Source: Microbulbifer hainanensis
GTDB taxonomy: Bacteria; Pseudomonadota; Gammaproteobacteria; Pseudomonadales; Cellvibrionaceae
Assembly (NCBI RefSeq): GCF_014904735.1
Contig: NZ_JACZCR010000042.1
Location: forward strand, 1 to 55,998
DNA length: 55,998 bases
Reading direction: 5' to 3'
Under the pieces are notes generated by a model. That model was not told the DNA's origin, made no database searches, and saw only the letters and a list, made by a program, of their open reading frames with translations. Of this stretch, positions 7,353-16,598 are shown piece by piece. The position numbers and the translations under genes were made by a program. Position 1 is the stretch's first letter; every line of letters starts with the position of its first letter.

Positions 7353-7355
7353 GGT

Positions 7356-9560
7356 CTAGTCCGCCGACCTGCGCTGGTACCGCGCAACCGGTAGCGGGGG
7401 CTCCCAGCTGCGCACGTGCAGGTCACGCTGGGGGAAAGGCACCTCGATTTCCCGCTCATTCAGTTCGCGCAACAGCTCCAGGTTGAACAGGGCATAGGGG
7501 TCGCCGAGCGGCGACACCATGTTGCTGTTGATCCACACCACCAGTTTGAAATTGAGCGAGCTGTCGCCGAACTCCATCAGCCAGACTTCGGTTTTGCGCT
7601 GCCAGTCGGTGTGGGTAATGGCGACCCGCTCCGCCGCCGCCATCGCCGCCTCGCGCACGTTGTCCGGGTCGGAACCGTAGGCCACGCCAAAGGGCACGTG
7701 GATGCGGCGCACCGGATCGTCCAGCGTATGGTTGATCACCCGGCCGGCGACGAATTCGGTATTGGGAACGAGGATATCCACATTGTCGCGGGTGGTAATG
7801 CGTGTGGAGCGCACATTGATATCGCGGATGCGCCCGAAGACTCCGGATTCCAGTTCCACCAGGTCGCCGACCCGCAGCGGCTGCTCGAACAACAGGATCA
7901 GGCCGGAAATGAAGTTGGAAAAAATCGCCTGCATGCCGAAACCGATACCCACCGACAGGGCACCGGCTACCAGCGCGAGCTTGGAGGTATCCAGCCCCAG
8001 CATGCTCAGCACCACGATCAGGGCGATGGCGATGATGCTGTAGTGCAGTACCCGCCCCAGGTTGTACATGGACGATTCGCTGGCGTGGTTCTTGCGCACC
8101 AGCCGCTGCAGGAAACGGCGGGTAAAACTGGAAATCAGCCAGGCGACCACCAGTACAAAGATGATTTTGGCGATGTCGCGCAGGGTGATCGGGTTTTCGC
8201 TGATGGTGAACAGCTTGTAGTCAGCCAGTTCACGCCAATGTCTGTAGGCAACACTGAGAAAATGGCCGGTGCGCTCACGGACTGTCGGCCACCAGCCCTG
8301 GTGCTTTTTGAATAATTGCAGCTGCACCGCCTCATAGCGCTGCACGTCGTTGATCAGGTCATCGACGCTGCCGAGACCACTGTTGATTTTCTCGAACAGC
8401 AACCACCATTTCTGCATGCCCGCCCGTTCCTCGCCGGTCCAGGCCACCAACTGACGCTGGCGTACCGCCAGGTCACGGGAGATGCTGTCGCTCATGGTGT
8501 GCGCCGTGTCCAACAGCTCGCGGCTCACGATCAGTTCGTGTTCACCGCCGTCCTCCTTCAATACGTCATTGATGGACTGCAGGAGCTCCGCCTTGCGCTT
8601 CTTCAGGTGGGCTTCGAGTATTTCGGTTTCAAGCTGCATCAGTTTCAGTTCACGCGCCATATCGACTTCCGGATTGGCGGAAGTCAGCTGGTCGGCCTGC
8701 AAATCCGAACGCTGGACCGTGAGTTTATCGATGACATTGGCGCGCGCCTTGATAACCGCGTCGAGCTTTTTACCAACCTCGTCGCTGTATTGCAGATTCT
8801 TCAACATCCGGGCGAGCTGGCTCTGCGCCAGGCCAATCTGCTCCTTCCAGGCGCTCTGCTGCTTTTCCAGCGCATCGCGCCGCTCGACGATAATCAGGTG
8901 CCTGAGCTGGGCCTGCAGCAGTGCCAGGGCCGCCGCCTCGCGCTTGAGCTGGTCATCACCCGCCTCACGCAGCACCACCACCTGCTGGCGCAGCCGGTTA
9001 ATGGACTGGTTCATGGTGTCGCTCAGCTGCCGCAGCTCCAGTTGCAGGCTCAGCTGTCGCTGCAATCCCCGCGCTATCGCCGCGTCCGCGTCGGCCCAAT
9101 TCAGCACATTCGGCTGTTCGGGGAATTTCACCTCCGGCAGTACCGGCATTTTCCGGTATTCACCAAACTTCTTTCTGGTGTTTTCGATTCCCTTGAGGGA
9201 TTCCGTCACCGCCTTTGCGCGCGCCTGCAGATCTTTATTGTCCGGGAGTTTGGCCTGCCAATCTGCCCATGCCTTTTGCAGGGCCTCCAACCACTGCTGC
9301 CGCTGCTCCGGCGAGGCATCGGGCCAGCCGGTCCACCAGTCGGCACTGGGCGCGCTGAAGTTGGGAATGACGGGTTCAAATTCCTCCTCGGGTTTCGGCT
9401 GGCCGGGCAGCTGGGCACTGGCCGGCGCTGCAGCAGCGCACAGCAACAGGGATAAGGACAGGGACAGCAACAGGCAAAGAAGAGCCGAGGGAAATGCGGG
9501 GCGCCGGCTGCACTGCTGTGAAGCGACCAATGAGGGATCACAATTTCCCATAGCCCACAT
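7356..9560 (-). CDS. MscS-family mechanosensitive ion channel with long periplasmic domain
   Basis: A 734-residue protein with an N-terminal signal (hydrophobic run about residues 23-49, ending AAPASA). A 350-residue coiled-coil-rich periplasmic region follows (many LQ, KA and EL repeats), then membrane segments. The MscS pore helix begins near residue 534 (ALSVGIGFGMQ), with NFISGLILLFEQPLRVGD and the cytoplasmic beta domain (VDILVPNTEFVAGRVINH). This is the MscK/KefA-like or YbdG-like extended layout; the long form is the better match. It opens on hypo-osmotic shock. It probably leads an operon with the small gene and the rhomboid. Confidence 0.85.
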   Translation of the reverse strand: MWAMGNCDPSLVASQQCSRRPAFPSALLCLLLSLSLSLLLCAAAAPASAQLPGQPKPEEEFEPVIPNFSAPSADWWTGWPDASPEQRQQWLEALQKAWADWQAKLPDNKDLQARAKAVTESLKGIENTRKKFGEYRKMPVLPEVKFPEQPNVLNWADADAAIARGLQRQLSLQLELRQLSDTMNQSINRLRQQVVVLREAGDDQLKREAAALALLQAQLRHLIIVERRDALEKQQSAWKEQIGLAQSQLARMLKNLQYSDEVGKKLDAVIKARANVIDKLTVQRSDLQADQLTSANPEVDMARELKLMQLETEILEAHLKKRKAELLQSINDVLKEDGGEHELIVSRELLDTAHTMSDSISRDLAVRQRQLVAWTGEERAGMQKWWLLFEKINSGLGSVDDLINDVQRYEAVQLQLFKKHQGWWPTVRERTGHFLSVAYRHWRELADYKLFTISENPITLRDIAKIIFVLVVAWLISSFTRRFLQRLVRKNHASESSMYNLGRVLHYSIIAIALIVVLSMLGLDTSKLALVAGALSVGIGFGMQAIFSNFISGLILLFEQPLRVGDLVELESGVFGRIRDINVRSTRITTRDNVDILVPNTEFVAGRVINHTLDDPVRRIHVPFGVAYGSDPDNVREAAMAAAERVAITHTDWQRKTEVWLMEFGDSSLNFKLVVWINSNMVSPLGDPYALFNLELLRELNEREIEVPFPQRDLHVRSWEPPLPVARYQRRSAD

Positions 9561-9592
9561 CTATCCGTAGTACCACCGGCGCGAAAAACCAT

Positions 9593-9612
9593 GAGATCCC
9601 GGCAGGGATCTC
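9593..9612. repeat. Perfect 8-bp inverted repeat upstream of the MscS-type gene
   Basis: GAGATCCC and GGGATCTC flank a 4-base GGCA loop. It is not followed by a T run on either strand, so it does not look like a terminator. It lies 33 bp upstream of the channel gene start and between two same-strand genes, so it could be an operator or a transcript-end hairpin. Confidence 0.35.
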
Positions 9613-9651
9613 CGTATCAGTGTAGATGATTAGGTCGCCGGCCCCGCCGAC

Positions 9652-10299
9652 TCAGTGGTGAGAGCCGCGCTTCAGGCAGTTCTGGTACTCGTCGCGATAG
9701 ATGCGCAGCTTGCGGCTATCCACCCGGCCGGTGGCGCTGTTGCGGCGGGACAGATCCGAGGCAATCTGGCGACAGGTAGCCTCGCGCAGAGCGCGCGCGT
9801 CTTGGCCCCCGTCGACAGAGGGTGCGGTGCCGTAGGTAGGATAGGGGGCGTAGTAAACCGGGTAAGAATCCTGGCGCCCTTCGCCGTAGTCGTCGCGGTT
9901 GTGTGGATGGGCGCGCGGAACGCCTTGCACCCGGAAGCTGTTGGGATTGCGGTAATAATTGCGCCAGTTGTAAGGCGGCGTCACCACGGTGAACTGGCTG
10001 TTCCCAACGCTGTAGCGGAAGAAAATACCATTGCCGGCGACGAAATAGCGTTCTGCGCCGATCGTGAAGCCGCTGCTGCCAGACGGCAACAGCGCGACCG
10101 TGGCGCCGAGGGGGGCCTCGACGCGCAGGTAGCCGTCATCCACTGCGCGGTAGAAATAGCCGCCGGCGTAATAATAGGTCCGCCCCTGCACCTGAACTTC
10201 CTCGGTGCCATAGGGCAGGTTTTTCACGGTGTCGTCGGCCCAGACGCTTCCGGCAACAAGCGTCAGGCAGACCGTAGAGATGGCAACGAGCATGCGCAT
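9652..10299 (-). CDS. DUF6515-like secreted protein
   Basis: A 215-residue protein with a signal peptide (1-21, ending SVWA). A Tyr/Gly-rich domain follows with GRTYYYAGGYFYR, GYLRVEAPLGATVALLPSG and ERYFVAGNGIFFR, the repeated YxxGxYFYR pattern of the DUF6515 group. The C-terminal third is basic and contains two Cys residues (CRQIAS, NCLKRG) that could form a disulfide. The function of the family is not established; the signal and Tyr-rich repeats suggest a periplasmic or cell-surface role. It is followed by the MscS-type gene on the same strand 91 bp downstream. Confidence 0.65.
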   Translation of the reverse strand: MRMLVAISTVCLTLVAGSVWADDTVKNLPYGTEEVQVQGRTYYYAGGYFYRAVDDGYLRVEAPLGATVALLPSGSSGFTIGAERYFVAGNGIFFRYSVGNSQFTVVTPPYNWRNYYRNPNSFRVQGVPRAHPHNRDDYGEGRQDSYPVYYAPYPTYGTAPSVDGGQDARALREATCRQIASDLSRRNSATGRVDSRKLRIYRDEYQNCLKRGSHH

Positions 10300-10392
10300 G
10301 TGTGGGCGCCCTCACACGGTAAAAGGAAGCGCCGACCAGTGTACTCGCCCGCGGTCGACACCTCCAACCCGGGCGGGGACAGTGTCCTGTAC

Positions 10393-11223
10393 TCAGAGGA
10401 AGTGCTGTACTTTGGTCTTGTAGCTGCGGCTCATTTTCAGGCGTTCACCGTTGTTCAGCACCAGGTGGTATTCGCCATTGATATGCGCGCAGATCTCGCG
10501 CACACGGCTCAGGTTGACGATGGTGGAGCGGTGGATGCGCTGGAAGACTTTCGGGTCCAGCTGCTGCTCCAGCTCTTTCATGGTGATGCGCATTACATGG
10601 GTTTCCCCATTGGCGTGCACGCACATGTAATCGCCGGCGGCGTCGATCCAATCGATCTCCTGCGCGGGCACCAGGGTGATCTTGCCGGAGTCCTTGATGG
10701 CAATTTTTTCCGGGTACTGGCTGCCGCCCAGCTCGCTCTGGAAGTCGCCGGCCGCCAGCTTCTGCTCCAGCGCCTCGGGGGATTCGTGGGTCAGGTCCGC
10801 AACGGCCTCCAGCAGCTGTTCGCGCTGGCTGGCGATATCGGCCCGGGCGAGCTTATCCCGCACCCGCTCGATGGCGAGCGCCAGGCGCTGCTCCTCGATG
10901 GGTTTGAGCACATAGTCCACCGCGCTGACTTCAAAGGCCTCCACGGCGTACTGATCGTAGGCGGTGACGAAGACAATCTGCGGCAGCTCTTCCACCGGCA
11001 GTTGCTGCACTAATTGCAGTCCGTTGATACCCGGCATCTGGATATCAACAAACACCACGTCGGGCTTCAGTTCCTGGATCCGCCCGAGCGCTTCGCGGCC
11101 GTTGCCGCACTCGGCAATGACCTCGATATCCGGTATCGCATCCAGCCGCAGGCGCAGTCCGCGCCGCGCCAGTGGTTCGTCATCGACGACAATGGACCGC
11201 AGTTTTTCCTGTACACCAGTCAT
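10393..11223 (-). CDS. LytTR-family response regulator (AlgR/LytT type)
   Basis: A 276-residue regulator. The receiver domain covers residues 8-125 with acidic residues Asp14/Asp15, phospho-acceptor Asp60 in FVDIQMPG, Thr in FVTAYD and Lys in VLKP. A short linker leads to the LytTR DNA-binding domain (about 170-276, with RIHRSTIVNLSRV and HLVLNNGERLKMSRSYK). Its partner histidine kinase ends 4 bp upstream on the same strand, so they form one operon. Such pairs control alginate, type IV pili or wall remodelling; the target here is unknown. Confidence 0.88.
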   Translation of the reverse strand: MTGVQEKLRSIVVDDEPLARRGLRLRLDAIPDIEVIAECGNGREALGRIQELKPDVVFVDIQMPGINGLQLVQQLPVEELPQIVFVTAYDQYAVEAFEVSAVDYVLKPIEEQRLALAIERVRDKLARADIASQREQLLEAVADLTHESPEALEQKLAAGDFQSELGGSQYPEKIAIKDSGKITLVPAQEIDWIDAAGDYMCVHANGETHVMRITMKELEQQLDPKVFQRIHRSTIVNLSRVREICAHINGEYHLVLNNGERLKMSRSYKTKVQHFL

Positions 11224-11227
11224 GCGC

Positions 11228-12328
11228 TTATTCCTGTTCGTAGGGAATTCTTATATGGACGGCCAGGCCGCCCTCCGGCCGGTTGCAGAAGCGCACCTTC
11301 TGCTCATCGCCGTAAAGGGAACGCAGGCGCTCGCAGGTATTGCGAATGCCCACACCGTAACCCGAATTCAGTGTGGCCAGTGAGGCCAGTGCCTCCTCCG
11401 GCATGCCCGGACCGTTATCGCTCACTTCCAGCAGCAGCTCTCCGGCAAAGACCCGCGCCTTGATCGTGATCTCGCCGCCCCACTCCCGCTGGGAGATACC
11501 GTATTTGATCGCATTTTCCACCAGGGGCTGTAACAGCAGGCTGGGTACCAGCGCGCGCGGCGAATCCCCCTCGAGATCCAGATTCACCCCCAGGCGGTCG
11601 GCGAAGCGAACCTTCTCGATATCCAGATACAGCATCAGCGCCTCGACCTCTTTGGCCAGCGTGACCTTCTGCATCGGGTCGTTGTCCAGCGAGTGGCGCA
11701 GGAACTGCGACAGCCGCGTCACCATATCGTTGGCGGTGCGGGCCTCATTGTCGAGAATCAGGGTCGAGATCGCGTTCAGCGTATTGAACAGGAAATGCGG
11801 ATTGAGCTGGTAGCGCAGCATCTTCAGCTTGGCCTGGTGCGCCATGGATTCCGCGCGCAGGGCCTTTTCCTGCTGGGTCAGCGATGCCTGGTAATACTTG
11901 ATGCCGTAGTAGAGGGCGGTCCAGGTCATCAGCAGCATGAACGAGTAGGAGAACCAGTAGACCGCCAGCACCAGCGGGTGCTCGTCGTCACCCTGCTTGC
12001 CGTACAGCCACAGGGAGCCGCCGAACTTGATCGCGGCCCACAGCACCGCCGCCAGTATCACCACGGCCAGGGATCCGAACAGGCGCACCGCCGGCGGTTT
12101 GTCCCACAGCCGCCGGAAACCGCGGCGCATCACTTCCGACAGCGCCACGCCGGACGCGGTGGCGACGGTAATATAGCCGGAGTGCAGCCAGTGATTCTCG
12201 ACCCAGAAGAAGCTGCCGACGAATGTCAGCAGCGTATAGCCGCCCCACCCCGCCAGCTGCAGCGCCCAGTACTGCCAGTGGTGCGAGGACAGCTTATCCG
12301 ACAGCCACTCAAATGCGTTATGACCCAT
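11228..12328 (-). CDS. LytS/AlgZ-type sensor histidine kinase
   Basis: A start at ATG 12328 is preferred because AGGAA lies just before it; a GTG at 12373 would add 15 residues without a ribosome site. The protein has 366 residues. Four hydrophobic segments occupy the first 145 residues. The His_kinase domain has the phosphorylated His in QLNPHFLFNTLNAIS (His178), the ATP-binding N box PLVENAIKYGIS and the G box SDNGPGMPE. It is an inner-membrane sensor that phosphorylates the regulator encoded 4 bp downstream. The ligand is unknown. Confidence 0.87.
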   Translation of the reverse strand: MGHNAFEWLSDKLSSHHWQYWALQLAGWGGYTLLTFVGSFFWVENHWLHSGYITVATASGVALSEVMRRGFRRLWDKPPAVRLFGSLAVVILAAVLWAAIKFGGSLWLYGKQGDDEHPLVLAVYWFSYSFMLLMTWTALYYGIKYYQASLTQQEKALRAESMAHQAKLKMLRYQLNPHFLFNTLNAISTLILDNEARTANDMVTRLSQFLRHSLDNDPMQKVTLAKEVEALMLYLDIEKVRFADRLGVNLDLEGDSPRALVPSLLLQPLVENAIKYGISQREWGGEITIKARVFAGELLLEVSDNGPGMPEEALASLATLNSGYGVGIRNTCERLRSLYGDEQKVRFCNRPEGGLAVHIRIPYEQE

Positions 12329-12460
12329 AAATTCCTGTTGCCGCGGCGCCCAATACTCGCGCCGATTTGACACTAATGTTGAGGTTCATACTAAATGGCG
12401 TTATTCGCCGGCGAAATACCAACCGGCGCAACATCCAGACAGACTGCCGCAGGAGCCCCC

Positions 12461-12922
12461 GTGAAATACTGGCTTTTCAAGTCGGAACCGGACGAATACA
12501 GCATTGACGACCTGGCAGCGGAGCGCGGTCAGGTGGGCCGCTGGGACGGTATCCGCAACTACCAGGCGCGTAACTTTCTCAGGGATGCGGTCGAGGAGGG
12601 CGACGCGGTCCTCTACTACCACAGCGCCTGCAAGGTGCCGGCGGTGGTGGGGACTGCCGAGGTGGTGCGCGCCGCCTATGCGGATCCCGCGCAGTTCGAT
12701 CCCGAATGCAAGTACTTCGACCCCAAGGCCAGCGGCGACAAGCCGCGCTGGTACTGTGTGGATATCCGCTTCGCCAGCCGCTTCGCGCGGCCGGTACCGC
12801 TGGCGGAGATCAAGCAGAACCCGGCACTGGCCGAAATGGTGCTGGTCAAGCAGGGGCGCCTGTCGATTCAGCCGGTCACGGCGCGCGAGTGGAAGACCCT
12901 GGTCGAGCTGGGCGAAATGTGA
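12461..12922 (+). CDS. EVE-domain protein
   Basis: The GTG at 12461 follows AGGAG (12451-12455) by 5 nt and gives MKYWLFKSEPDEYSIDDL, the standard EVE start; the in-frame ATG at 12395 has no such support. The 153-residue protein is a single EVE domain (related to PUA/YTH folds), with GRWDGIRNYQARNFLR and GDAVLYYHS motifs. EVE domains bind modified bases in DNA or RNA, and many are small stand-alone proteins like this one (thymocyte nuclear protein 1 type). It is divergent from the kinase gene and convergent with the nitroreductase gene, 9 bp away. Confidence 0.9.
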   Translation: MKYWLFKSEPDEYSIDDLAAERGQVGRWDGIRNYQARNFLRDAVEEGDAVLYYHSACKVPAVVGTAEVVRAAYADPAQFDPECKYFDPKASGDKPRWYCVDIRFASRFARPVPLAEIKQNPALAEMVLVKQGRLSIQPVTAREWKTLVELGEM

Positions 12923-12931
12923 GGTCGCCGC

Positions 12932-13600
12932 TCACATGAAATCCGCGATTTCGTCCAGCGGCTTCTTGTCGATCGCCGGGACCCTGGCTCCCTCCGCCGG
13001 CAGCCCCGCCACCAGAATCATGTAGGGTTTCTCCGTCGCCGGGCGACCGAGGACTTCATTTAGGAACTTCATCGGGCTGGGCGTATGGGTCAGGGTGGCG
13101 ACACCGGCATTGTGCAGCGCCGCGATCAGCATGCCGGTGGCAATACCCACGCTCTCGGATGTGTAGTAGTTCTTCAGCCGCTCACCGCCGTCGCCACCAC
13201 TGAACTTCTTCAGGAAAATCACGATCAGGTAGGGCGCGGTTTCCAGGAAGGGCTTATCGGCATCGGTACCCAGTGGCGCCAGGGCGTTCAGCCATTCCGC
13301 CGATGCGCGGCGCTGGTAGAATTCGCGCTCCTCGGCTTCCGCGGCCTCGCGTATCTGGCGCTTGATCCTGGCACTCTCCACCACCACAAAATGCCACGGC
13401 TGCATATTGGCGCCGCTGGGTGCACTGCCCGCAGTGCGCAACGCATCCTCGATCACCTGGCGCGGCACCGGCGCACTGCAAAAATCCCGCACCGTGCGGC
13501 GGCTGCGCATCTGCGTATAGAAGGCCAGCGCGCGACGGCACATTGTATCGTCGTCGAGGCGCTCGAATTGCAGTGGCAGGAAAGTTTCGGCTTCGCTCAC
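12932..13600 (-). CDS. Nitroreductase-family FMN oxidoreductase
   Basis: The GTG start at 13600 is preceded by AAGGAG at 7-nt spacing. The 222-residue protein has the family's FMN-binding start ([10 protein letters not shown]), [16 protein letters not shown], and a later glycine-rich [20 protein letters not shown] segment followed by [16 protein letters not shown]. Known members reduce nitro groups, quinones or flavins, or dehalogenate iodotyrosine; the substrate is not evident. The stop codon of the DUF3094 gene overlaps its ribosome site, so the two are co-transcribed and probably translationally coupled. Confidence 0.85.
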   Translation of the reverse strand: MSEAETFLPLQFERLDDDTMCRRALAFYTQMRSRRTVRDFCSAPVPRQVIEDALRTAGSAPSGANMQPWHFVVVESARIKRQIREAAEAEEREFYQRRASAEWLNALAPLGTDADKPFLETAPYLIVIFLKKFSGGDGGERLKNYYTSESVGIATGMLIAALHNAGVATLTHTPSPMKFLNEVLGRPATEKPYMILVAGLPAEGARVPAIDKKPLDEIADFM

Positions 13601-13609
13601 GGCAACTCC

Positions 13610-13825
13610 TTAAACTACGCCCTTGGTACGCGCGATAAACAGGCTCAGCAGGGACAGCAGGGTCAGCACTGCAACGATCACAAACAGCAGCAGCAGTGGG
13701 CGAAATGGTCTGCGCTCGACGCGATTGACGCCACTGCGCAGATACTTGTCGACCTTGGCCTGGTCTTCCGCGGAGAGCTTCTTGCGGGCGTTGCCGGAGA
13801 TTTCAGACTCGGAGGGTTCAGACAT
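13610..13825 (-). CDS. DUF3094-like small membrane protein
   Basis: A 71-residue protein with a polar N-terminus, the segment LSAEDQAKVDKYLRSGVN, then a basic RRPFRP leading into a single membrane span (about residues 43-65) and the tail ARTKGVV. This matches the DUF3094 family of short gammaproteobacterial proteins, whose function is not known. It is the first gene of a two-gene unit with the nitroreductase. The N-terminus is probably cytoplasmic because basic residues precede the span. Confidence 0.75.
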   Translation of the reverse strand: MSEPSESEISGNARKKLSAEDQAKVDKYLRSGVNRVERRPFRPLLLLFVIVAVLTLLSLLSLFIARTKGVV

Positions 13826-13881
13826 TGGCTCTAGCGCTCGATTTATTGTTGTCGTTCGAGTCTAGAAGAAACAGCCGGTAC

Positions 13882-13905
13882 AAAAAAGCCCCGCTATTGC
13901 GGGGC
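13882..13905 (-). terminator. Rho-independent terminator after acyl-CoA dehydrogenase gene
   Basis: Read on the minus strand, GCCCCGC and GCGGGGC pair around an AATA loop and are followed by TTTTTT. It lies 67 bp beyond the dehydrogenase stop at 13973. Confidence 0.85.
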
Positions 13906-13972
13906 GCGATCGGCAGATCAATAACAGGGATGGAGTGCAGCCGGCACGGGACGCACCGACTGCTAAGGCCGA

Positions 13973-15754
13973 TTAAAACAGGTCTTCCTCGAGATCCATC
14001 AGCGTGTGGCTGCCGGCATTGATGCTGGCGGCCAGGGCCTGGGCCTGCGGCAGCAGGCGCGCGAAGTAGAAACGCGCAGTCTTCACCTGCCCCTTGTAGA
14101 AGTCGTCCTCACCGCTTTTCGGCAGTGCCACCGCGACCACTTTGGCCCACATAAAGGCGTAGGCCACGAAGCCGAACAGGTGCAGGTATTCCACTGACGC
14201 GGCGCCCGGCGCGTGCGGGTCGTCTTTGGCCGCCGCCAGCATCTTGGCGGTAGCGTCTTTCAGGCGCTGCAGTTCCGCTGCCAGCGGCTGGACGAATTCC
14301 GCCATTTCCTCGCGGTCCGCCTGCTCGTCGATAAACTGCTGTACATCCGAGGCAAACAACTCGAAGAAGGCGCCGCCATTGGCGACAGTCTTGCGGCCGG
14401 CCAGGTCGAGCGCCTGGATGCCGTTGGTGCCCTCGTAAATCTGGGTAATGCGCACATCGCGCACCAGCTGCTCCTGGCCCCACTCGCGGATATAGCCGTG
14501 TCCGCCGAATACCTGCTGGCCGATGATGGTGCAATCCAGGCCCTTGTCGGTGAAGAAGGCCTTGGCCACCGGTGTGAGCAGCGCGACCATTGCTTCCGCG
14601 CGCTTCTTCTCTTCGCCCTCGCCGAACTTGGCGATATCCAGCCACTGCGCCACGTAGGTGGACAGGGCACGACCGCCGCCGATCAGTGCCTTCTGGGTCA
14701 GCAGCATGCGGCGCACGTCCGGGTGCACGATGATCGGGTCAGCCGTTTTTTCCGGCTGCTGTGGGCCCGCCGGCGAGCGGCTCTGCACGCGATCGCGGGC
14801 GTATTCCAGCGCATTCTGGTAGGAGCGCTCGGAGGCTCCCAGCCCCTGGATACCCACACCCAGGCGCTCGTAATTCATCATGGTGAACATGGCCGCAAGG
14901 CCTTTGTTCAACTCGCCGACCAGCCAGCCCTTGGCGCCGTCGAAATTCATCGCGCAGGTTGCGGAGGCCTTGATCCCCATCTTGTGCTCGATGGAACCGC
15001 AGTTGACGTGGTTGCGCTCGCCGATGCTGCCGTCTTCATTGACCAGGAATTTCGGAACCAGGAACAGGGAAATCCCCTTCGGGCCCTTGGGCGCGTCAGG
15101 CAGCTTGGCCAGCACCAGGTGGATGATGTTCTCGGACAGATCCTGGTCACCGCCGGTGATAAAGATCTTGCTGCCGGTGATGCTGTAGCTGCCGTCGTCC
15201 TGCGGCTCGGCCTTGGTGCGGATAATGCCGAGATCGGTGCCCGCGTGGGGCTCGGTCAGGTCCATGGCGCCGGACCAGGTGCCGGCATACATGTTCGGCA
15301 GGTACTGCTGTTTCAGTTCCTCGCTGGCGTGGGCATCGATAGCCAGGCAGGCGCCGGCGGTGAGCACCGGGTAGAGCGCAAAGGAAATATTCGCTGCGTT
15401 GATCATCTCCTCGACCTGGGCGCCGAGCATCTTCGGCATCCCCATGCCGCCGTACTCCGGGTTGCCCAGCAGCGAACCCCAGCCACCTTCGCAGAAGGTC
15501 GCATAGGCTTCCGGGAATCCCTTGGGCGTGGTCACGACGCCGTCGTTCCACTGGCAGCCCTCTTCGTCACCGGAGCGATTGATCGGATCCAGGGTATTGG
15601 CGGCGAGCTTGGCCATCTCTTCCAGAATCGCGTCTGCGGTTTCGCGATCTACAGCACCTTCCAACCCGGGCAGACGCGCCCAGAGTTGATCCGCAGCAAA
15701 TACTTCATGCAGCAGGAAGTTCATCTCCCGCAATGGTGCCTTGTACTCGGCCAT
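13973..15754 (-). CDS. Acyl-CoA dehydrogenase with C-terminal extension (DmdC-like)
   Basis: An ATG at 15754 with GGGAG just upstream gives MAEYKAPLREMNFLL; the upstream in-frame start is unsupported. The 593-residue length and the extra N- and C-terminal helical domains match the long acyl-CoA dehydrogenase class that includes 3-methylmercaptopropionyl-CoA dehydrogenase and medium/long-chain enzymes, rather than the 380-residue class. FAD-binding segments TGSKIFITGGD and GTNGIQALDLAGRKT and the LTEPHAGTDLG loop are present. It performs the first oxidation of fatty-acid beta-oxidation or a related acyl-CoA; the exact chain length cannot be set. It is a single gene with a terminator after it and a PsrA-like box 26 bp before it. 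Confidence 0.88.
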   Translation of the reverse strand: MAEYKAPLREMNFLLHEVFAADQLWARLPGLEGAVDRETADAILEEMAKLAANTLDPINRSGDEEGCQWNDGVVTTPKGFPEAYATFCEGGWGSLLGNPEYGGMGMPKMLGAQVEEMINAANISFALYPVLTAGACLAIDAHASEELKQQYLPNMYAGTWSGAMDLTEPHAGTDLGIIRTKAEPQDDGSYSITGSKIFITGGDQDLSENIIHLVLAKLPDAPKGPKGISLFLVPKFLVNEDGSIGERNHVNCGSIEHKMGIKASATCAMNFDGAKGWLVGELNKGLAAMFTMMNYERLGVGIQGLGASERSYQNALEYARDRVQSRSPAGPQQPEKTADPIIVHPDVRRMLLTQKALIGGGRALSTYVAQWLDIAKFGEGEEKKRAEAMVALLTPVAKAFFTDKGLDCTIIGQQVFGGHGYIREWGQEQLVRDVRITQIYEGTNGIQALDLAGRKTVANGGAFFELFASDVQQFIDEQADREEMAEFVQPLAAELQRLKDATAKMLAAAKDDPHAPGAASVEYLHLFGFVAYAFMWAKVVAVALPKSGEDDFYKGQVKTARFYFARLLPQAQALAASINAGSHTLMDLEEDLF

Positions 15755-15777
15755 GCTCCCGATCCTCATTCAAGTGT

Positions 15778-15795
15778 TTCAAACAGTTGTTTGAA
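15778..15795. promoter_or_regulatory. PsrA-like operator upstream of acyl-CoA dehydrogenase
   Basis: TTCAAACAGTTGTTTGAA has perfect 8-base arms around a GT centre and contains CAAAC-N4-GTTTG. The published PsrA consensus in Pseudomonas is a (G/C)AAAC-N2-4-GTTT(G/C) pair. It lies just before the dehydrogenase start, where a repressor would block the promoter until long-chain fatty acid is present. The match is by eye. Confidence 0.6.
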
Positions 15796-15911
15796 TCTAG
15801 GCGCGCAGGGAAGGATTGTCAACTGCAATGCGGCATGACGGGGAGAGGAATCCGGCTATAGGGGGCCCCGGCGGGGCTGTGGACATCGCGTCCACAAACC
15901 CGCCCTAGGCG

Positions 15912-16598
15912 TTATGGGGAAAGCAGCGGCGAGATATCGAGATGTTCGGCGGCCCGGCGGAAATCCGCCCCGGGGTCGTGGGGCACGATGCCGAGCAGCG
16001 GCGCCGGCAGCAGTGACTGCAGGGTGGCGAGATTTTCCTGCGGGCGCGCCATGTCGTCGCGCACAAAATTCGCGACCCAGCCGGCCAGCGCCAGGCCATC
16101 GCGGCGGACCGCCTCGGCGGTCAACAGCGCGTGGTTGATGCAACCGAGCTGCATGCCCACCACCAGGATCACCGGTATATCCAGCTCCCGCGGCAGCTGT
16201 GACAGGAAACTGCGCGGGCCGAGGGGCGTGCGCCAGCCGCCGGCGCCCTCGATCAAGACCAGATCGGCACCGGCGGACATGACACCGCGACAGACGCCGG
16301 CCATGCGGCCGACATCGAGCACCCTGCCCGCTTCGCGCGCGGCGATATGCGGCGCTATCGCCGGCTCCAGCGCGATGGGATTGACCTGCTGGTAGGGCAA
16401 ATCCATGGTCATGGCTTCCTGCAGCTGCAGGGCATCCTCATTGCGCAGCCCGTCCTCGGTTTCGGTACAGCCGGAAGCCACCGGCTTGACCGCGGCAGTT
16501 TTCAAGCCGCGCGCAGCGGCACTCGCCAGCAATCCCGCGGTCACATAAGTCTTACCGACCTCGGTGTCGGTGCCGGCGACGAAAAAAGTCCTGGTCAC
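15912..16598 (-). CDS. bioD: Dethiobiotin synthetase
   Basis: The GTG at 16598 follows GGAG at about 6 nt and gives MTRTFFVAGTDTEVGKT; the longer upstream reading is rejected. The 228-residue ATP-dependent enzyme closes the ureido ring of dethiobiotin from 7,8-diaminopelargonate. The P-loop GTDTEVGKT is at residues 9-17, followed by KPVASG with the catalytic Lys. EGAGGWRTPL is the usual GAGG motif. It is cytoplasmic. It is read in the same direction as bioB-F-HC but separated from them by an L,D-transpeptidase gene on the other strand, so it needs its own promoter. No BirA-like site is seen in front of it. Confidence 0.93.
   Translation of the reverse strand: MTRTFFVAGTDTEVGKTYVTAGLLASAAARGLKTAAVKPVASGCTETEDGLRNEDALQLQEAMTMDLPYQQVNPIALEPAIAPHIAAREAGRVLDVGRMAGVCRGVMSAGADLVLIEGAGGWRTPLGPRSFLSQLPRELDIPVILVVGMQLGCINHALLTAEAVRRDGLALAGWVANFVRDDMARPQENLATLQSLLPAPLLGIVPHDPGADFRRAAEHLDISPLLSP

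Noticed and set aside
14213..15838. 541-codon plus-strand frame opposite the acyl-CoA dehydrogenase
   Set aside because: Same antisense effect; the residues are rich in His, Gln, Val and Leu without any family motif.
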